A stretch of 64,000 nt of DNA, from positions 13,493,858 to 13,557,857 of the forward strand of contig NW_004454170.1 of NCBI RefSeq assembly GCF_000283155.1, in the 5' to 3' direction. Source of the stretch: Ceratotherium simum simum (Eukaryota > Chordata > Mammalia > Perissodactyla > Rhinocerotidae). Of this stretch, positions 44,501 through 57,900 are shown piece after piece. Position 1 is the stretch's first letter. Every line of letters begins with the position of its first letter. Under the pieces are notes generated by a model. It saw only the letters and a program-made list of their open reading frames with translations, ran no database searches and was not told where the DNA came from. A program made the position numbers and the translations under genes.

Positions 44501-47500
44501 TTGTTCAACATAGTATTGAAGGTTTTGGCCACAGCGATTAGGCAAGAAAAAGGAATAAAAGGAATCCAAATAGGAAACGAAGAAGTGAAACTTTCACTAT
44601 TTGCAGACGACATGATTTTATATATAGAAAACCCTAAAGAATCCATTGGAAAACTATTATAAATAATCAACAACTACAGCAAAGTCGCAGGGTACAAAAT
44701 CAATCTACAAAAATCAGTTGCATTTCTGTATGCTAATAATGAACTAACAGAAAGAGAGCTCAAAAAGATAATACCATTTACAATTGTATCAAAAAGAATA
44801 AAATATCTAGGAATAAATCTTACCAAGGAGGTGAAAGACCTTAACAATGAAACTACAAGACATTATTGAAAGAAATCAATGATGACATAAAGAAATGGAA
44901 AGACATCCCATGCACATGGATTGGAAGAATAAACATAGTTAAAATGCCTATATTACCTAAAGCAATCTACAGATTCAATGCAATCTCAATCAGAATCTCA
45001 ATGACATTCTTCACAGAAATAGAAAAAAGAATACTAAAATTCATATGGGGCAACAAAAAACCCCGAATAGCTAAAGCAATCCTAATAAAAAAGAACAAAG
45101 CAGGAGGCATCACAATCCCTAGCTTCAAAACATACTACAAAGCAATAGTAATCAAAACAGCATGGTACTGGTACAAAAACAGACACACAGATCAATGGAA
45201 CAGAATTGAATGCCCAGAAATAAAACCACACATATATGGACAGCTAATTTTCAACAAAGGAGCTAAGAACATACAATGGAGAAAGGAAAGCCTCTTCAAT
45301 AAATGGTGTTGGGAAAACTGGACAGCCACATGCAAGACAATGAAAGTTGACCATCTGCTATCGCCATTCACAAAAATTTACTCAAAATGGATCAACGACC
45401 AGAAGGTGAGACCTGAAACTATAAAACTCATAGAAGAAAATATAGGCAACACACTATTTGACATTGGTCATAAAGGAATCTTTTCGGATGACATGTCTAC
45501 CTAGACTAGGGAAAGTAAAGAAAAAATAAGCAAGTGGGACTTTATCACATTAAAGAGCTTCTACAAGACAAATGAAACCGAGATCAAGAAGAACAGACAA
45601 CCCACCAGCTGGGAGAAAATATTTGCAAAACATATATCTGACAAGGGGTTAATCTCCATAATATATAAAGAACACACACAACTGAACAACAAAAAAACAA
45701 ACAACCCGGTCAAAAAATGGGCAGAGGAAATGAACAGACACTTCTCCAAAGAAGATATACAGATGGCCAATAAGCATATGAAAAGATGTTCAACATCACT
45801 AATCATCAGGGAAATGAAAATCAAAACAACACTAAGATATCACCTCATGCCCGTTAGAATGGCTATAATCACCAAGACAAAAAATAACAAATGTTGGAGA
45901 GGATGTGGAGAAACGGGAACCCTCATACACAGCTGGTAGGAATGCAAACTGGTGCAGCCTCTATGGAAAACGGTATGGAGATTCCTCAAAGAATTAAAAA
46001 TAGAAATACCCTATGATCCAGCTATCCCATCACTGGGAATATATCCAACGAACCTGAAATCAACAATCCAAAGAGGCTTATGCACCCCTATGTTCATTGC
46101 AGCATTATTCACCATAGCCAAGAAGTGGAAGCAACCCAAGTGTCCCTCAACTGATGACTGGATCAAGAAGATGTGGTATATATACACAATGCAATACTAT
46201 TCGGCCATAAAAAATACAAAATCATCCCATTTGCAACAACATGGATGGACCTGGAGGGTATTATGTTAAGTGAAATAAGCCAGACAGAGAAAGACAAACA
46301 GTGTATGATCTCACTCATATGTGGAATATAAACCAACACATGGACAGAGAAACTTTATTGTGGTTACCAGGGGCAATGGGGGTGGGAGGTGGGCACAAGG
46401 GGTGAAGGGAGCCATGTATATGGTGATGGACAAACAAAAATGTACAACCCAAAATTTCACAATGTTATAAACTATTAAAACATCAATAAAAAAAAATTCC
46501 TCATCATGGCTTCCAAGGCTTCCACAATATGGCCTTGATCTATCTTTATAATATTATCTACTCTTAATATACTTATATGTAACCTAGAGTTCAAATTAGA
46601 CTACTTGTCTCCCTCAACAAGTCCTGTCCTCTCTTGCTCTGTGACTTTACTACTGCTATTCCTTCTAACGGAACATCCTCTACACAGTCTCATCCCCTAA
46701 CTGAGCATGTTTAACTACTATCAAGGTCACCTTAATGCCATTAAATTCATTTGTAAAAACCATAAATCCTTTCTTGATTCTCTCAACAAACTATAAAATT
46801 TCTATCCTTTTTAATTTCCATAGCATATTGTTTACATCATTCAAAAGCAGTTATCTGATTCTCCATTTGACTACGGCCAATTCTTTATTCCTCTCACTTA
46901 TTGGTTACTTATTATGTGCCAGTCACTGTGGATACACAGATTAATTAGGCATGGGATTTATCCTCAAAAGCTTATAGTCACTAGATTTAAAACAACGACA
47001 ACAACAGAAACAATAACATGTTCCGAACTGGCTCGAATCCCAGTCATGAGATCTTATATGCGTTAAGTGATTGTGAAATATTTTACTCTGCATCTTGTCC
47101 ATATGTCTTTTACTTTGGGCAGAGTAGGAGTTGTCCACACTCTGATGACTCCAGAACTTATATTTCAAGCCTAGATCTCTCTTCTGAGTTCCAGATCCAT
47201 AAATCCAATGATCAGATAAACAACTCCAGTGAGATGTTTGAAAACTACTTCAAATTCAACATATATTCAGACCGAACCTACTACCTTATTCTTCAAAACC
47301 TGGTCCTTTTCCAGCATTCCCTACATTTAGGTGATGGATATAACAATCATTCAGTCACATAAGCCAGAAACTAGGAATCATCCTTGATATTTTCTTCTTC
47401 ATCACTCCCCTATGTCCAAATCCACAACTAAGTTCTAATACTTCTACTTACGATTATTTCTAGAATATATCTTTTCCTCTCACCTCCATCACTAATCTGA

Positions 47501-50500
47501 GCTACAATATCGTTTACTTGAATTAATATCTCCTCCTTCCTGGCTGAAGGTGCCTGCTCAATATCATTTATTTGTGTCTTTCATATTAAGAGACCCCAAA
47601 TTTGTTGGGGTTGTCAATGTGCTAAAAACCACATTTCCTAGCCTCTTTAGTAGATAGCAGAAGGAGAGGCATGAGAAGATTCTGACCACTGAGACGTAAA
47701 TGGAAATGGTTTTGTGGGGGCTTCTAAGAAAGTCCCTAAAGGGGCAACTCTTTGCCCTTCCTATTTTTCCTGCTCTATTGTTGCATCTAGTGATGCTGGA
47801 GGTGAGAAGACAATGCACGATCACTGACCGATCACGATGCAAAGGCCAAGAGAACTGTAAATATCTGAACTGCTGAATGCATGCAACTACTGCCGACCTC
47901 CAGACATCTCACTCAGCGAGAAAGACAAACGCTCTTTGTTTAAGCCATGATATTTAGACTCTCAGTTATTCACAGCCAAATATAATTCCTAATATACACT
48001 GGTTTCTCAGAATCCATTCTTGTCCTGCTCCAAGTAGCTCTCCACTTTGCAGTCATAGTGGTCTTTTCAAAGTGCAACTCTACTCATGGCATTCCATTTA
48101 TCGGAACTTTTAATGGCTTTTCACTGTTCTAGGATAAAAACCAAAATTCTTAATGTGGTCGGCAAAGCCCTTCATACCCTGGACCCTGTCAAACCCCCAT
48201 CTGTATTTTGTATGATTTTCTTCCTTGTTTTCACTATTCTAGCCACATTGGACTTTTCAGAACCACTAATACACCATGACACCTCCCACCATGTGGATAG
48301 AATTAAGTTCAGAATTGCAATTCCCCCAGTGAGGACGTTCACATTCACATTCCGAGTGTAGCACTGGCCAAAGTGAAGAGTTTTTCAGGTTTTGATGGAA
48401 TTAGCTTTCCATAGATGCTGAAACACTAAAACTTCTCATCTTTCTGCTGAGCCAGTTTTCAAATCTGTTTTAAGAAAACATGATCCTTATAAACCCTTCA
48501 GCTGGGAAGGTTATTCTTTGTACAGTACTCTAACAATACTATTGTTATTTTTGTCCTTTGTTTTCTACATCCAGAAATGCACTGCGCTGTGATTCTGCTC
48601 CTGGTTCTTGAATTCCTAGAGGAGTATTATTTCTCTCTTTCCTCACTGCCACCTGCTGGTCCAGGCCCCTGCACTTTCAGGCCTGTATGAATACAACGGA
48701 CTCTTCAATTCATTCTTCACTCTGTCATCAGGAAACTTTTTGGAAATCAAATCTGCTTGTAACATATTCCTGCTTAAGCTTCTTCTATTGCCTTGGTAAT
48801 GAGGTCCAAATTCTCTAACATGTTCCCAAGGCTCTTCACACTTTGGCTTCCGCCACGTATATTTCCAGTCTCGTCTCCTGCTACTCTTTCTTTCACACTC
48901 AGTTGCAGTGAGAACAGATGCATAACTCAAGCTCTCTCACTTCTAGATGAAAGATGTAGGCAACTCCTCACTCACCTCTACAGTCCTGCCTTTTAAGGCT
49001 CAGATTTATCCTTGAGGAGATCTTCTCTGAACTTTGCCATCCCACAGAATGTAATTTTAACCATATAATCCTGATCATACTCAAAAGTAATTACTCCTCA
49101 ATATCTGTGTTCCCCCTAGATGTAGGAACTTGAGGGCTGAGGCCACATCTTTCTTATTCAATGAGGCATTCAAGTACCTGTCACACTATATGTCACATAG
49201 TAAGTGCTCAATTATCATTTGTTACATGATGACTAGAAACATGCCTGGCACATAATGTATTGTCAATAATTAATACTTAATATTTGAATAATTAATGTAC
49301 AAGATCACATTTATGTTATCTCCTGTTATTCCATATATTCTGTGAATTGATGTACAGGAATTTGTTATTCCACCCCTCTTCACGGACACACATTTTCTTC
49401 TGCCTTTTGTTTCTAAATATCCCGGAGTACTGCCTCCACTACCACCTTCATTCTATGGAACACTCATCTACACCACGGTATCTCTCTTTGTTTATTTAGA
49501 CATTATTCTGCCCCCTTCTACAGTTAAAACTCCCTTTAATCCTTCTGATAAGTATCTAATGCCATTCATTTCAATCCAATAAATAAATATTATGTGTCAA
49601 ATGTCATGCTAAGCCCTGGGAAGACAGCAATAAGTAAGAAGGGTACTGCGCATCATAGAGCTTGACTAAGGATGAAGCAGACTTTTAAGGTTACATAAAT
49701 AATTAAATTGTAATAGGTACTATGAGAAAGATTACAGGGCATCCTGAAAACATTTGGCTAAACTCTTGCCAAAATTCTTCTTATTGCTCCCTGTGGGGTA
49801 CACTTTGTTCTATGTAAGGAGCCTGAGGTTTTACCTCCATCATAGTGAAAAAACAAACAAAACTCCAAAAAATTATTGATTATTAAAATAGTCAGTTCAT
49901 TTCATTCATCTTCATTTTTCTTCCAAAGTCAATAATTTTGACTTCGGGAAAAGATGTGTTTTCTCTTTATGCTATTTGTTTGCATGTAGAACATTGGAAT
50001 ACACATTTTAAGTATTTTTTTAATGCACACAATAGTAAATAGAACTAGTCTATTTGAAATGACTATTACAACAATAATCTACAGATTGGATCATTTAAAG
50101 ACTGTTTGGAATAACACACAACAGTATAAATAAATTATGCCTTTCCATTAAATTGCTATTACCAGATGTGCTTTTAGTTCTTGGAATAAGTTAAAAAGCT
50201 ACTTACTAATTGCTTATATGACTTTGTCAATAAATAATGTTTTACAAGCAGGAGTTTTCATCTTTTTAGACAGATAAGAAACACAATACTTTAAATTTAA
50301 CATGTTTCAGATAAGAAACACAATACTTTAAATTTAACATGTTTCAGATAAGAGTAAACATAGGTGAATTACAAAACAGAAATACAAAGTCTTTACAAAT
50401 TTTGTCCCATAGCAAATGATTCTAAGAATTATACTTATTATAGGTCTTTATTGTCACTTACTTCCTACTTATTGAATGTTTACATACCTAGGACCTTCAG

Positions 50501-53500
50501 GATAAAGTGTTTGCTGACTTCTCCCGCTTCATTTGAGGCAATACAGGTGTACCTTCCTGAATCTTCAGTCTCTGCTTTGATGAGTTGAAGGACCATTCCT
50601 TGAGTGCTTATTGTCAGATGGGCATCAAGCCCCAAAGGCTCGCCATCTCTAAGCCAGGACATCCTGGGAGTTGGAGTTCCACCTGTAAAGCATGTCATGG
50701 AGGTGGAACTACCCTTGACAATTGTGATTTCTTCTGTTCCCATTGCATTGTCCAGATTTGGTGGTACTGTATAGAAAACAAAATAAGCAAAATTTATGTA
50801 TCTATTATAATTTGAGATCAATTTAGATTAAGAAATTTAAATAGTTCAATTAGTTCTATAGTTTTTCTATGATGTATAAAAATATAGAATTTAAAATAAC
50901 ATATAATTGATGACTCTACTATGAAAATATGTGTTAGGTAGGCTAATTATTAACCTTCCAAAGTTTTTAGCAATGAAACCTCAGGATTGTTTTCTTGTAG
51001 AACATACAAAATTTAAATGTGTTTTGAATTTCGGCCATTTTTTAACTTTTTAGGTTTGCCTCTTTAATTTATTATAATGTATACTATGCTTCCAGAAGTA
51101 TACTCTCACTACTTTGTGTGGAATAAATAAAATAATATCAAGTTCTACAGTAAGCTTTATATAATCCAACATAAGTCATTTTTAGGCTATAGTAAATAGT
51201 TACTTAACTGTTCTGAGACATTCTTGGTGATTGAGAAATCCGGGCCAGTAAACCTTAATATTTCAGAAATGGAATGTTTTGAGTTCCCTATCTACACATC
51301 ACACAGAGACATATATATGCACATATCGATTCACATCTGAAATACTCTAAATAAGACACTAATATTAGAAAACAGTCTTAACTTTGTATGAAAAGACCAG
51401 TCTTGTGTCTGGATTGAAATGTTATTTTTAAAAAGTTTGATTTCATTTAATGCAAAATTCCAGGTTGGAAGAGTATTTTGACAGACAGTATGCTCCAATA
51501 AATATGGACCCCTGGGGAGAAAATGCATTCTTCTCCAGTTAGCAAGATCCTACTTGACCAATCCTTTCTGATACCTCAACAAATAGAAGCCAGTTGCTTA
51601 ATATTAGACACATAGTAAGGTATTAGGGTCACTTCTGTGACATACCAAAAACTTGAAGATTATAATGTTTATTATCCACCCCGGCTCTGTTGGAGGCCAC
51701 ACAAGTATATACGGCAACATCATTCACCTGAGCTCTCACAATCCTGAAAAACAATTTGACCCAACATTTCATAATTTGATCCTATTCAACATATAGAAAT
51801 AAAATACTTATGATTTATATATAAATTATAGAAGGTGACTTATGCTGGGAAATTTTAGTTATGAAGCTTATAACTATCATCACAAATATAGATGCCTCAA
51901 ATGCAGTTGATTCACTAAAGTTGATTAGGCACTGACAGTCAGCCACAGAAAATATAACACAATTTGAGAGGGAAACATTTTTCAAATATATATTAATAGA
52001 GAACGACGCTAACATGAAAATCACATGATTGTGGTAGGTGCCTTCCTCTCATTTTGCCATATAAAGTTTTACCCAAAATAGTAGTTCTTGGAAATTTATA
52101 TCTGATAGTCTGTCTATGAAAGACCTATTTTATACAAATTTACTAAAACATAAGCATTTGAATAAGAATAAAAAACCATGTCAATTTTATATTTGTTATG
52201 CTCCTTCTTCTAAAAAGATCTTGAAGGGGAAACAAAGAAACAAACAATAGTAAAGACTCAAGAGAAAAAAATTTTTAAACACTATTTAGATGAAGTTAAA
52301 GTCTACAATCGCAATGACTTTGTCTAGTAAATCACACACAGTAAAAGCTGACCTGATAACCTGCCCTCCTGACAGCAACCGGATATGGGAGGAGAGAGGC
52401 AGAGGAAGTCCATTCTTTAGCCAGTTTATCTGTGGTGGAGGTATCCCAGTGGCTCTGCATTCAATATTTATTGACATATCCACCAAAGCCATTAGTTTCT
52501 CTGCTTCTTCTTTATTACCCCTAATTGAAGGTGGAACTATGTCATGCAGAAAATAAGAAAGAAAGAAGAGGGTGGAGTGTGTATTACTAGTTCAAATCTT
52601 TTTAACTACAGTTGCCCACATTTCTGCTTTGTATCCCAAAAGGAAACAGCAATGACATCCGATTTTAAAACTAAATGCTTTAGACACCTACTGCTGGACC
52701 TTCATTTCTACTGATAGATTCCTAAGGCAGCATGGTCAAAAAAGAGTGAAATTTCATATTTACCATAGACATTCAAGTTAAAAATTCGGTCTTCCTCTCC
52801 AGCAGGATTAGTAGCGACACATGTGTATTTCCCCGTGTCGGATGGGAGAGCTCCGTAAATGTTTAATGTGCTGCCATTTGCAGTCACCCTATAGAAAAGG
52901 TCATAATAGAGGCACTGAGATGATTTACATGGAGCTAAGATCTGGAAAACTCACTCGAGATTATTGTGTTCTTTAAAAATATACCACCATAAAATTCATC
53001 TTCATCTTGGATATAATGGTTCAAAAATTTTTCACTAAGTACATGGAAAAGTCAGAGCTAGTAAAATTAATGATTTCAGGCAACCAACTAAAATTCTATA
53101 GTAATGGTCTCATATATCCACCACCTCTTTATGAGAAAAAATGAAATGAACAAAATCAGGTTAGGAACTGCTCTATCCAAATCACAGGCAAAGACATGTT
53201 TTTCTCAGAGTTAGAATATTTTATCCTTAGTTACCAATATAAGGTTTGAATTAAATAAAAATTATAAAAAATTCTGGTATGAAAACTGAAGAATGTTACA
53301 ATGAGAAATTAAATTATATATCAAAAAAAAATCTAGCTATAAACAACTTAGTAATACTCTTAATGAGAAGGAGCAAATAGGATAATTTATTTAAATGGTG
53401 ACAACAACTCAGTATTATGTATGAGTGTATTTTGCAAAAATTTTTCTATAAATTGTAAAGCTTTTCCTGTGAATTACATAATAGTAAATAATAACTACAC

Positions 53501-54931
53501 AATTAGATTATCAAAGATATCTAAGTTAAGATTATTGCATTATTGATTCTCTTCACACACATTAATTACCAAACAAAACTTCTTGTGTTTTATAAGATTA
53601 AATTGCTATCTACAGCTATTCCTATGATAGTGGTTTTATTAGATTCTCCCAGTGCCAAAAGTAAATACTCCATTTCTGCCATATCATGTTATTATATATG
53701 ATTATTGAGAATTACAATTATTATTATCTGTCTATTGTATTTTTTCTCTTTAAAAATATGAATTTTAAAATTTTATGAGTTTAACCAAATGAGCAAACAA
53801 AAAAGCAAGCTGCCATGACCAAAGGAAAGTAGTAAGGTGACTTTGGAAAAATTACTTTATTTGATTGACAAATTGCTCCACTTAAACTTACACATATTGT
53901 GAAGCAGTGGACAAATAATCAATAAAGTGCATATAAGAATAAGTAAATTTGGGATCTTAATATAAGAGAAGGAGTGATCCTAAATTCCTAGGTACAAATA
54001 TTATCTTTTATAAAGATCTTCAGGTCCACCCACTATCTAGTACTTGCTTTGGAATGTGGTCAATATCAGCTGATTTAATAAAAATAATTAAATATTTGTT
54101 AACTATTCAGAAATGTCCACACCAGAGATATTGAACTTAAAATGTATCTCTAAAATATTATTTGGCAATTTGCCCAATCTTGTAAAGAGACAAATATTTA
54201 AATTTTAATATAAAATGACTTCAAAGAAGTCATTTTCTTTCTTTTCTTTATTTTCTTTCTTTAAATTATGTATATTTATTCATTGACTAGAAAATACACT
54301 CCAAACCTTTAACTTTAAAATATTGGTTCAAACTGATAAAGTTTGCAATACATTTAATTAATGTCTAATTATGCGTATATGATTCTTCAAGTAATTATAA
54401 TTACTCTGGTATGTGTATATAATGGGGCTTTGTGATGAAGTAATCTAGCAGAGTGTAGAATTCTGGGTTGTCTTTGTTGTTTAAAGTAGCAGGAGGCTCT
54501 GACCACAGTATTATTCTGTCTCTATGCGGTTTGTGGCATGGGTAACAAGCGTTAGCTGAGAGGCTCTGACCACAGGATTATTCCATCTCTATGTGGTTTG
54601 TGGCATGGGTAACAAGCGTTAGCTGAAAACGAGATTTGGACAAATCACTACAAGGAATGAACCGATTATGATGATATTATATCTTTTCTCAAAATGAGCA
54701 AGCATTATGGCATGTTTGGTGGTTTGGTGATTTCAGGACGCATAATCATATCAAAGATTATTGATGACTCTTGTAGGATGAAACTGGTTTGAAGTTAGCA
54801 GGAAAGAAGAACTAGTTATTTTATGACGTTTGTTATACATATTCTGAGATTAGAGGCATAAATGTTTGGTATAAACATTCTGAGATTAGAGGAATAAAAT
54901 TAACAACTGTTAACTGAGTTGATGGATAAGG

Positions 54932-54973
<42 letters not shown>

Positions 54974-57900
54974 TACTTCTGTGTGATTCTCCAAGGGGAA
55001 TTGCTGTGTCCAACTCATGAAAATTTTATCTTTTTTCTTTCTGAATACAATGATAGCCAAGTTCTGATGAGACTGAAGTTGGTATTATTCACGTGAAATT
55101 TGAAGCATAAAGCATTGTAGAAGACTTGACAATTAAATGCAAAGACTTTTCTTAAACGTACCGGATTCTTTCTGTTTCACTGCTAGTAATGAGCTTTCCA
55201 TCTCTAAGCCATTGAATAAGGGGGGTGGGAAAGCCATTTGCGCTGCAGACCAGCTCAACATTTTCCCCTAGAAGGACACCGACTTCACTTGGAATTTCAG
55301 CTCCAGCAACATCTGGAGGAACTTTGGAGAAATAATTAAGACTTTCATTAATAAGGCACAACGATATAAATTCTAATGAACATAAGAGAATCATAGAACA
55401 GTATGCCATTTTTATTTCACACTCTTCCTAGACTGTGGTTCAAGATCAAACCATTGTTATTCTCACATATTACTTTTAAATGAGAAATAGGTAGAGGAAT
55501 CACTTCAATATTCCTGTTATATTTGTAAGTTGATATAGTTATTTAGTCATAGGGGCTAGTGACAAATCTACCTCATGGGCACCCTTCCCAGGCAAATGAA
55601 TTACTCTTGGATTAAATCTTCAATAGACAGCTCAGAATAGTATAGGTCAGGAGAATGTGTTCTATAAAATCTTGGCATACAGGTCTGAGGAAAGTACCTA
55701 AGTTGGTTATTTCTTTCTCCATGATGCAATTTAAACATTATTTATTTTGAGTGATGGATAGGCTTATTGTAGGTTTCAAGATCCAACTGTTTCTGTTCTC
55801 TTTTCCTAATTATCTTTGCTGTTTATGTTAATGATTCAATTGAGAAATAATGTGTAATAAAAATATTGACAATGGTATCAGACAGAAACACATCTGAATT
55901 CCTCTTCTAAATCATTATAGTGGTGTGCTGGAAGCAGCTCACACTAGCCTGCAAGAGCCAATTTTGCATGTCTTCCCTACTCCATGTTCACCGACATCAC
56001 GTTGGTAGCTTAAAATGGGCCACAGTGGGAATAGTTATACCACAGAAACTGGCAAGTGACTGGCTACAAATCAGGACCTTTTGGTCTGCAGAGTCAATTG
56101 TCAAACATTTACCAGCACACCACTGCATAATCTCTCCAAATCTCATTTTAGTCATCTAGAAGATGATAGTAATTATACCAAATTTGCAGAATTTAGAGTT
56201 ACTAAAGAAGTCAAATCAATAAGAATGTTAAAGAGAGATTCCTATAATGAGGGTCTTATATATGACAAGCACTGGACTAGGCCCTATACACATATATTAT
56301 TTTTAGTTCTAATACACAATAACATATATAAAAAGTCTGGTAAAATGTTTGGTCATACCACATACCCCATGGCTGGCAGCTATTATTATTAATGCATTAA
56401 ACATAATTAAACATGCAATTTCTGACATTGAATCTCTGAATAGCTATTTTTCCCTTGCTGCTTTTGAAATCTCAAAGCATCACTAATCAGAGAAACCACT
56501 GATACTCATAGGCTGACTAATTTTCTTTAATTTCAATGTTTAAGTGATGAATTTTAACTAATCTTACTGTGGTAATCATTTTACAATATATACATATATC
56601 AAATCATTATGTTGTATACTTTAAATTTATACAATGTTATATATCATTTATATCTCAATAAAACTGGGAAAAATTTCAATTTCTTGGAGTTAGCTTTAGC
56701 AGAGCATACAAAAGGTAGATAATAAATATTCACAATTACATTTATAATTTATGAGAAATTTTTTTCATAGTAACTGGAATAAAATTGGAAAAAGAAAGCA
56801 TTTCAACTTCGTTTCAAGTTAGATTTCTATTTCAATTTAGGCCAAACATTAGACCAAAAGTAATAATCAGATGTTTACTGAAAATCAGAAGAAGGCAAGT
56901 TCTCCCTGCAGTGCTCAATACTATGCAGGAACACAGTAGGTATTAATTAAATATTTGTTGGATGGATTAATGCTCCATACCTCATCATAGCACAAGATTC
57001 ATAATTACTTGAAATATGCCCAATTCCCGACCTGTAGTTAGAACATAGTACAACCTCTACATAAATTAAATCTTACTTATCTATATAAATAAGAACAGAC
57101 CTATAGGCTTAGCATCAAAATAAGTTATGCCAGTTTAAAATAAATGATTCAACAGAATATATACTATAGGAAGGTAATAATTTCAGTAAACATGAAAAAA
57201 ATAAAGATTATGAAATTTCTACTATTCTTTTTTCCACATTTATGTCCATTTCCATGAAAATACAATCTACTGGTAAATGTAGGACAGATAATTGACAATA
57301 GTTTTTGTTTATCTAAAGACATTTTGTAAGTCAAATCATTATGCTGTGCACTTGAAACTTACACAGTTCTGTATGTCAATTATATCTCAATAAAACTGGA
57401 AAAAATAGGGTATCAAAACATGCAAAAAAGATATTCTGAATGAATTATAAATGATCTCTTTAGATGCCAACTTATTTTGTACAATAGATAGAATAAAATA
57501 AACCAAAGATAGATCAGAGTGTACCCCACATACCTTGAATGGAAATAATGTAATTTTTCTGCGCTTTTCCCTCAATATTTGAAGCAATGCACGTATAGTT
57601 TGCACCGTCTGAACGCTGAGCCCGGGCAATTTGGAGTTTGCTACCTCCAGACAAAATATGAACTTCAAGCGAGTCAGAATTTTCTAGAGGTAGAAACAGA
57701 GCAAAACAAAACATAAAAAAGCTTTTACTTTTAACATTTCTATAATTCACCATAAAAAGGTCTTCTTTCTGTGAGAAATAGATTTCTTAAAAGTTTTTCC
57801 TTTGTACTTTTATTTTAAATGGGAGCCTTCTTTGGAAAAGGAAACAAGAAAAATCTTATTTGGAAAAAATAAAAAATGTATTTTCTAAGTTTGTATTTCA

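Noticed and set aside
44012..45504. Two plus-strand open frames of over 200 codons as possible genes
   Set aside because: They are L1 ORF2 pieces with RT motifs, inside an element with an A tail and target-site duplication, interrupted by a stop and a frame change.
50585..50815. Plus-strand frame opposite Ig W6
   Set aside because: It is the antisense shadow of the W6 exon; the same holds for plus-strand frames opposite the first TSP1 exon and W5.
54833..55060. Minus-strand frame with a Val-Cys run
   Set aside because: The run is the translated AC microsatellite.
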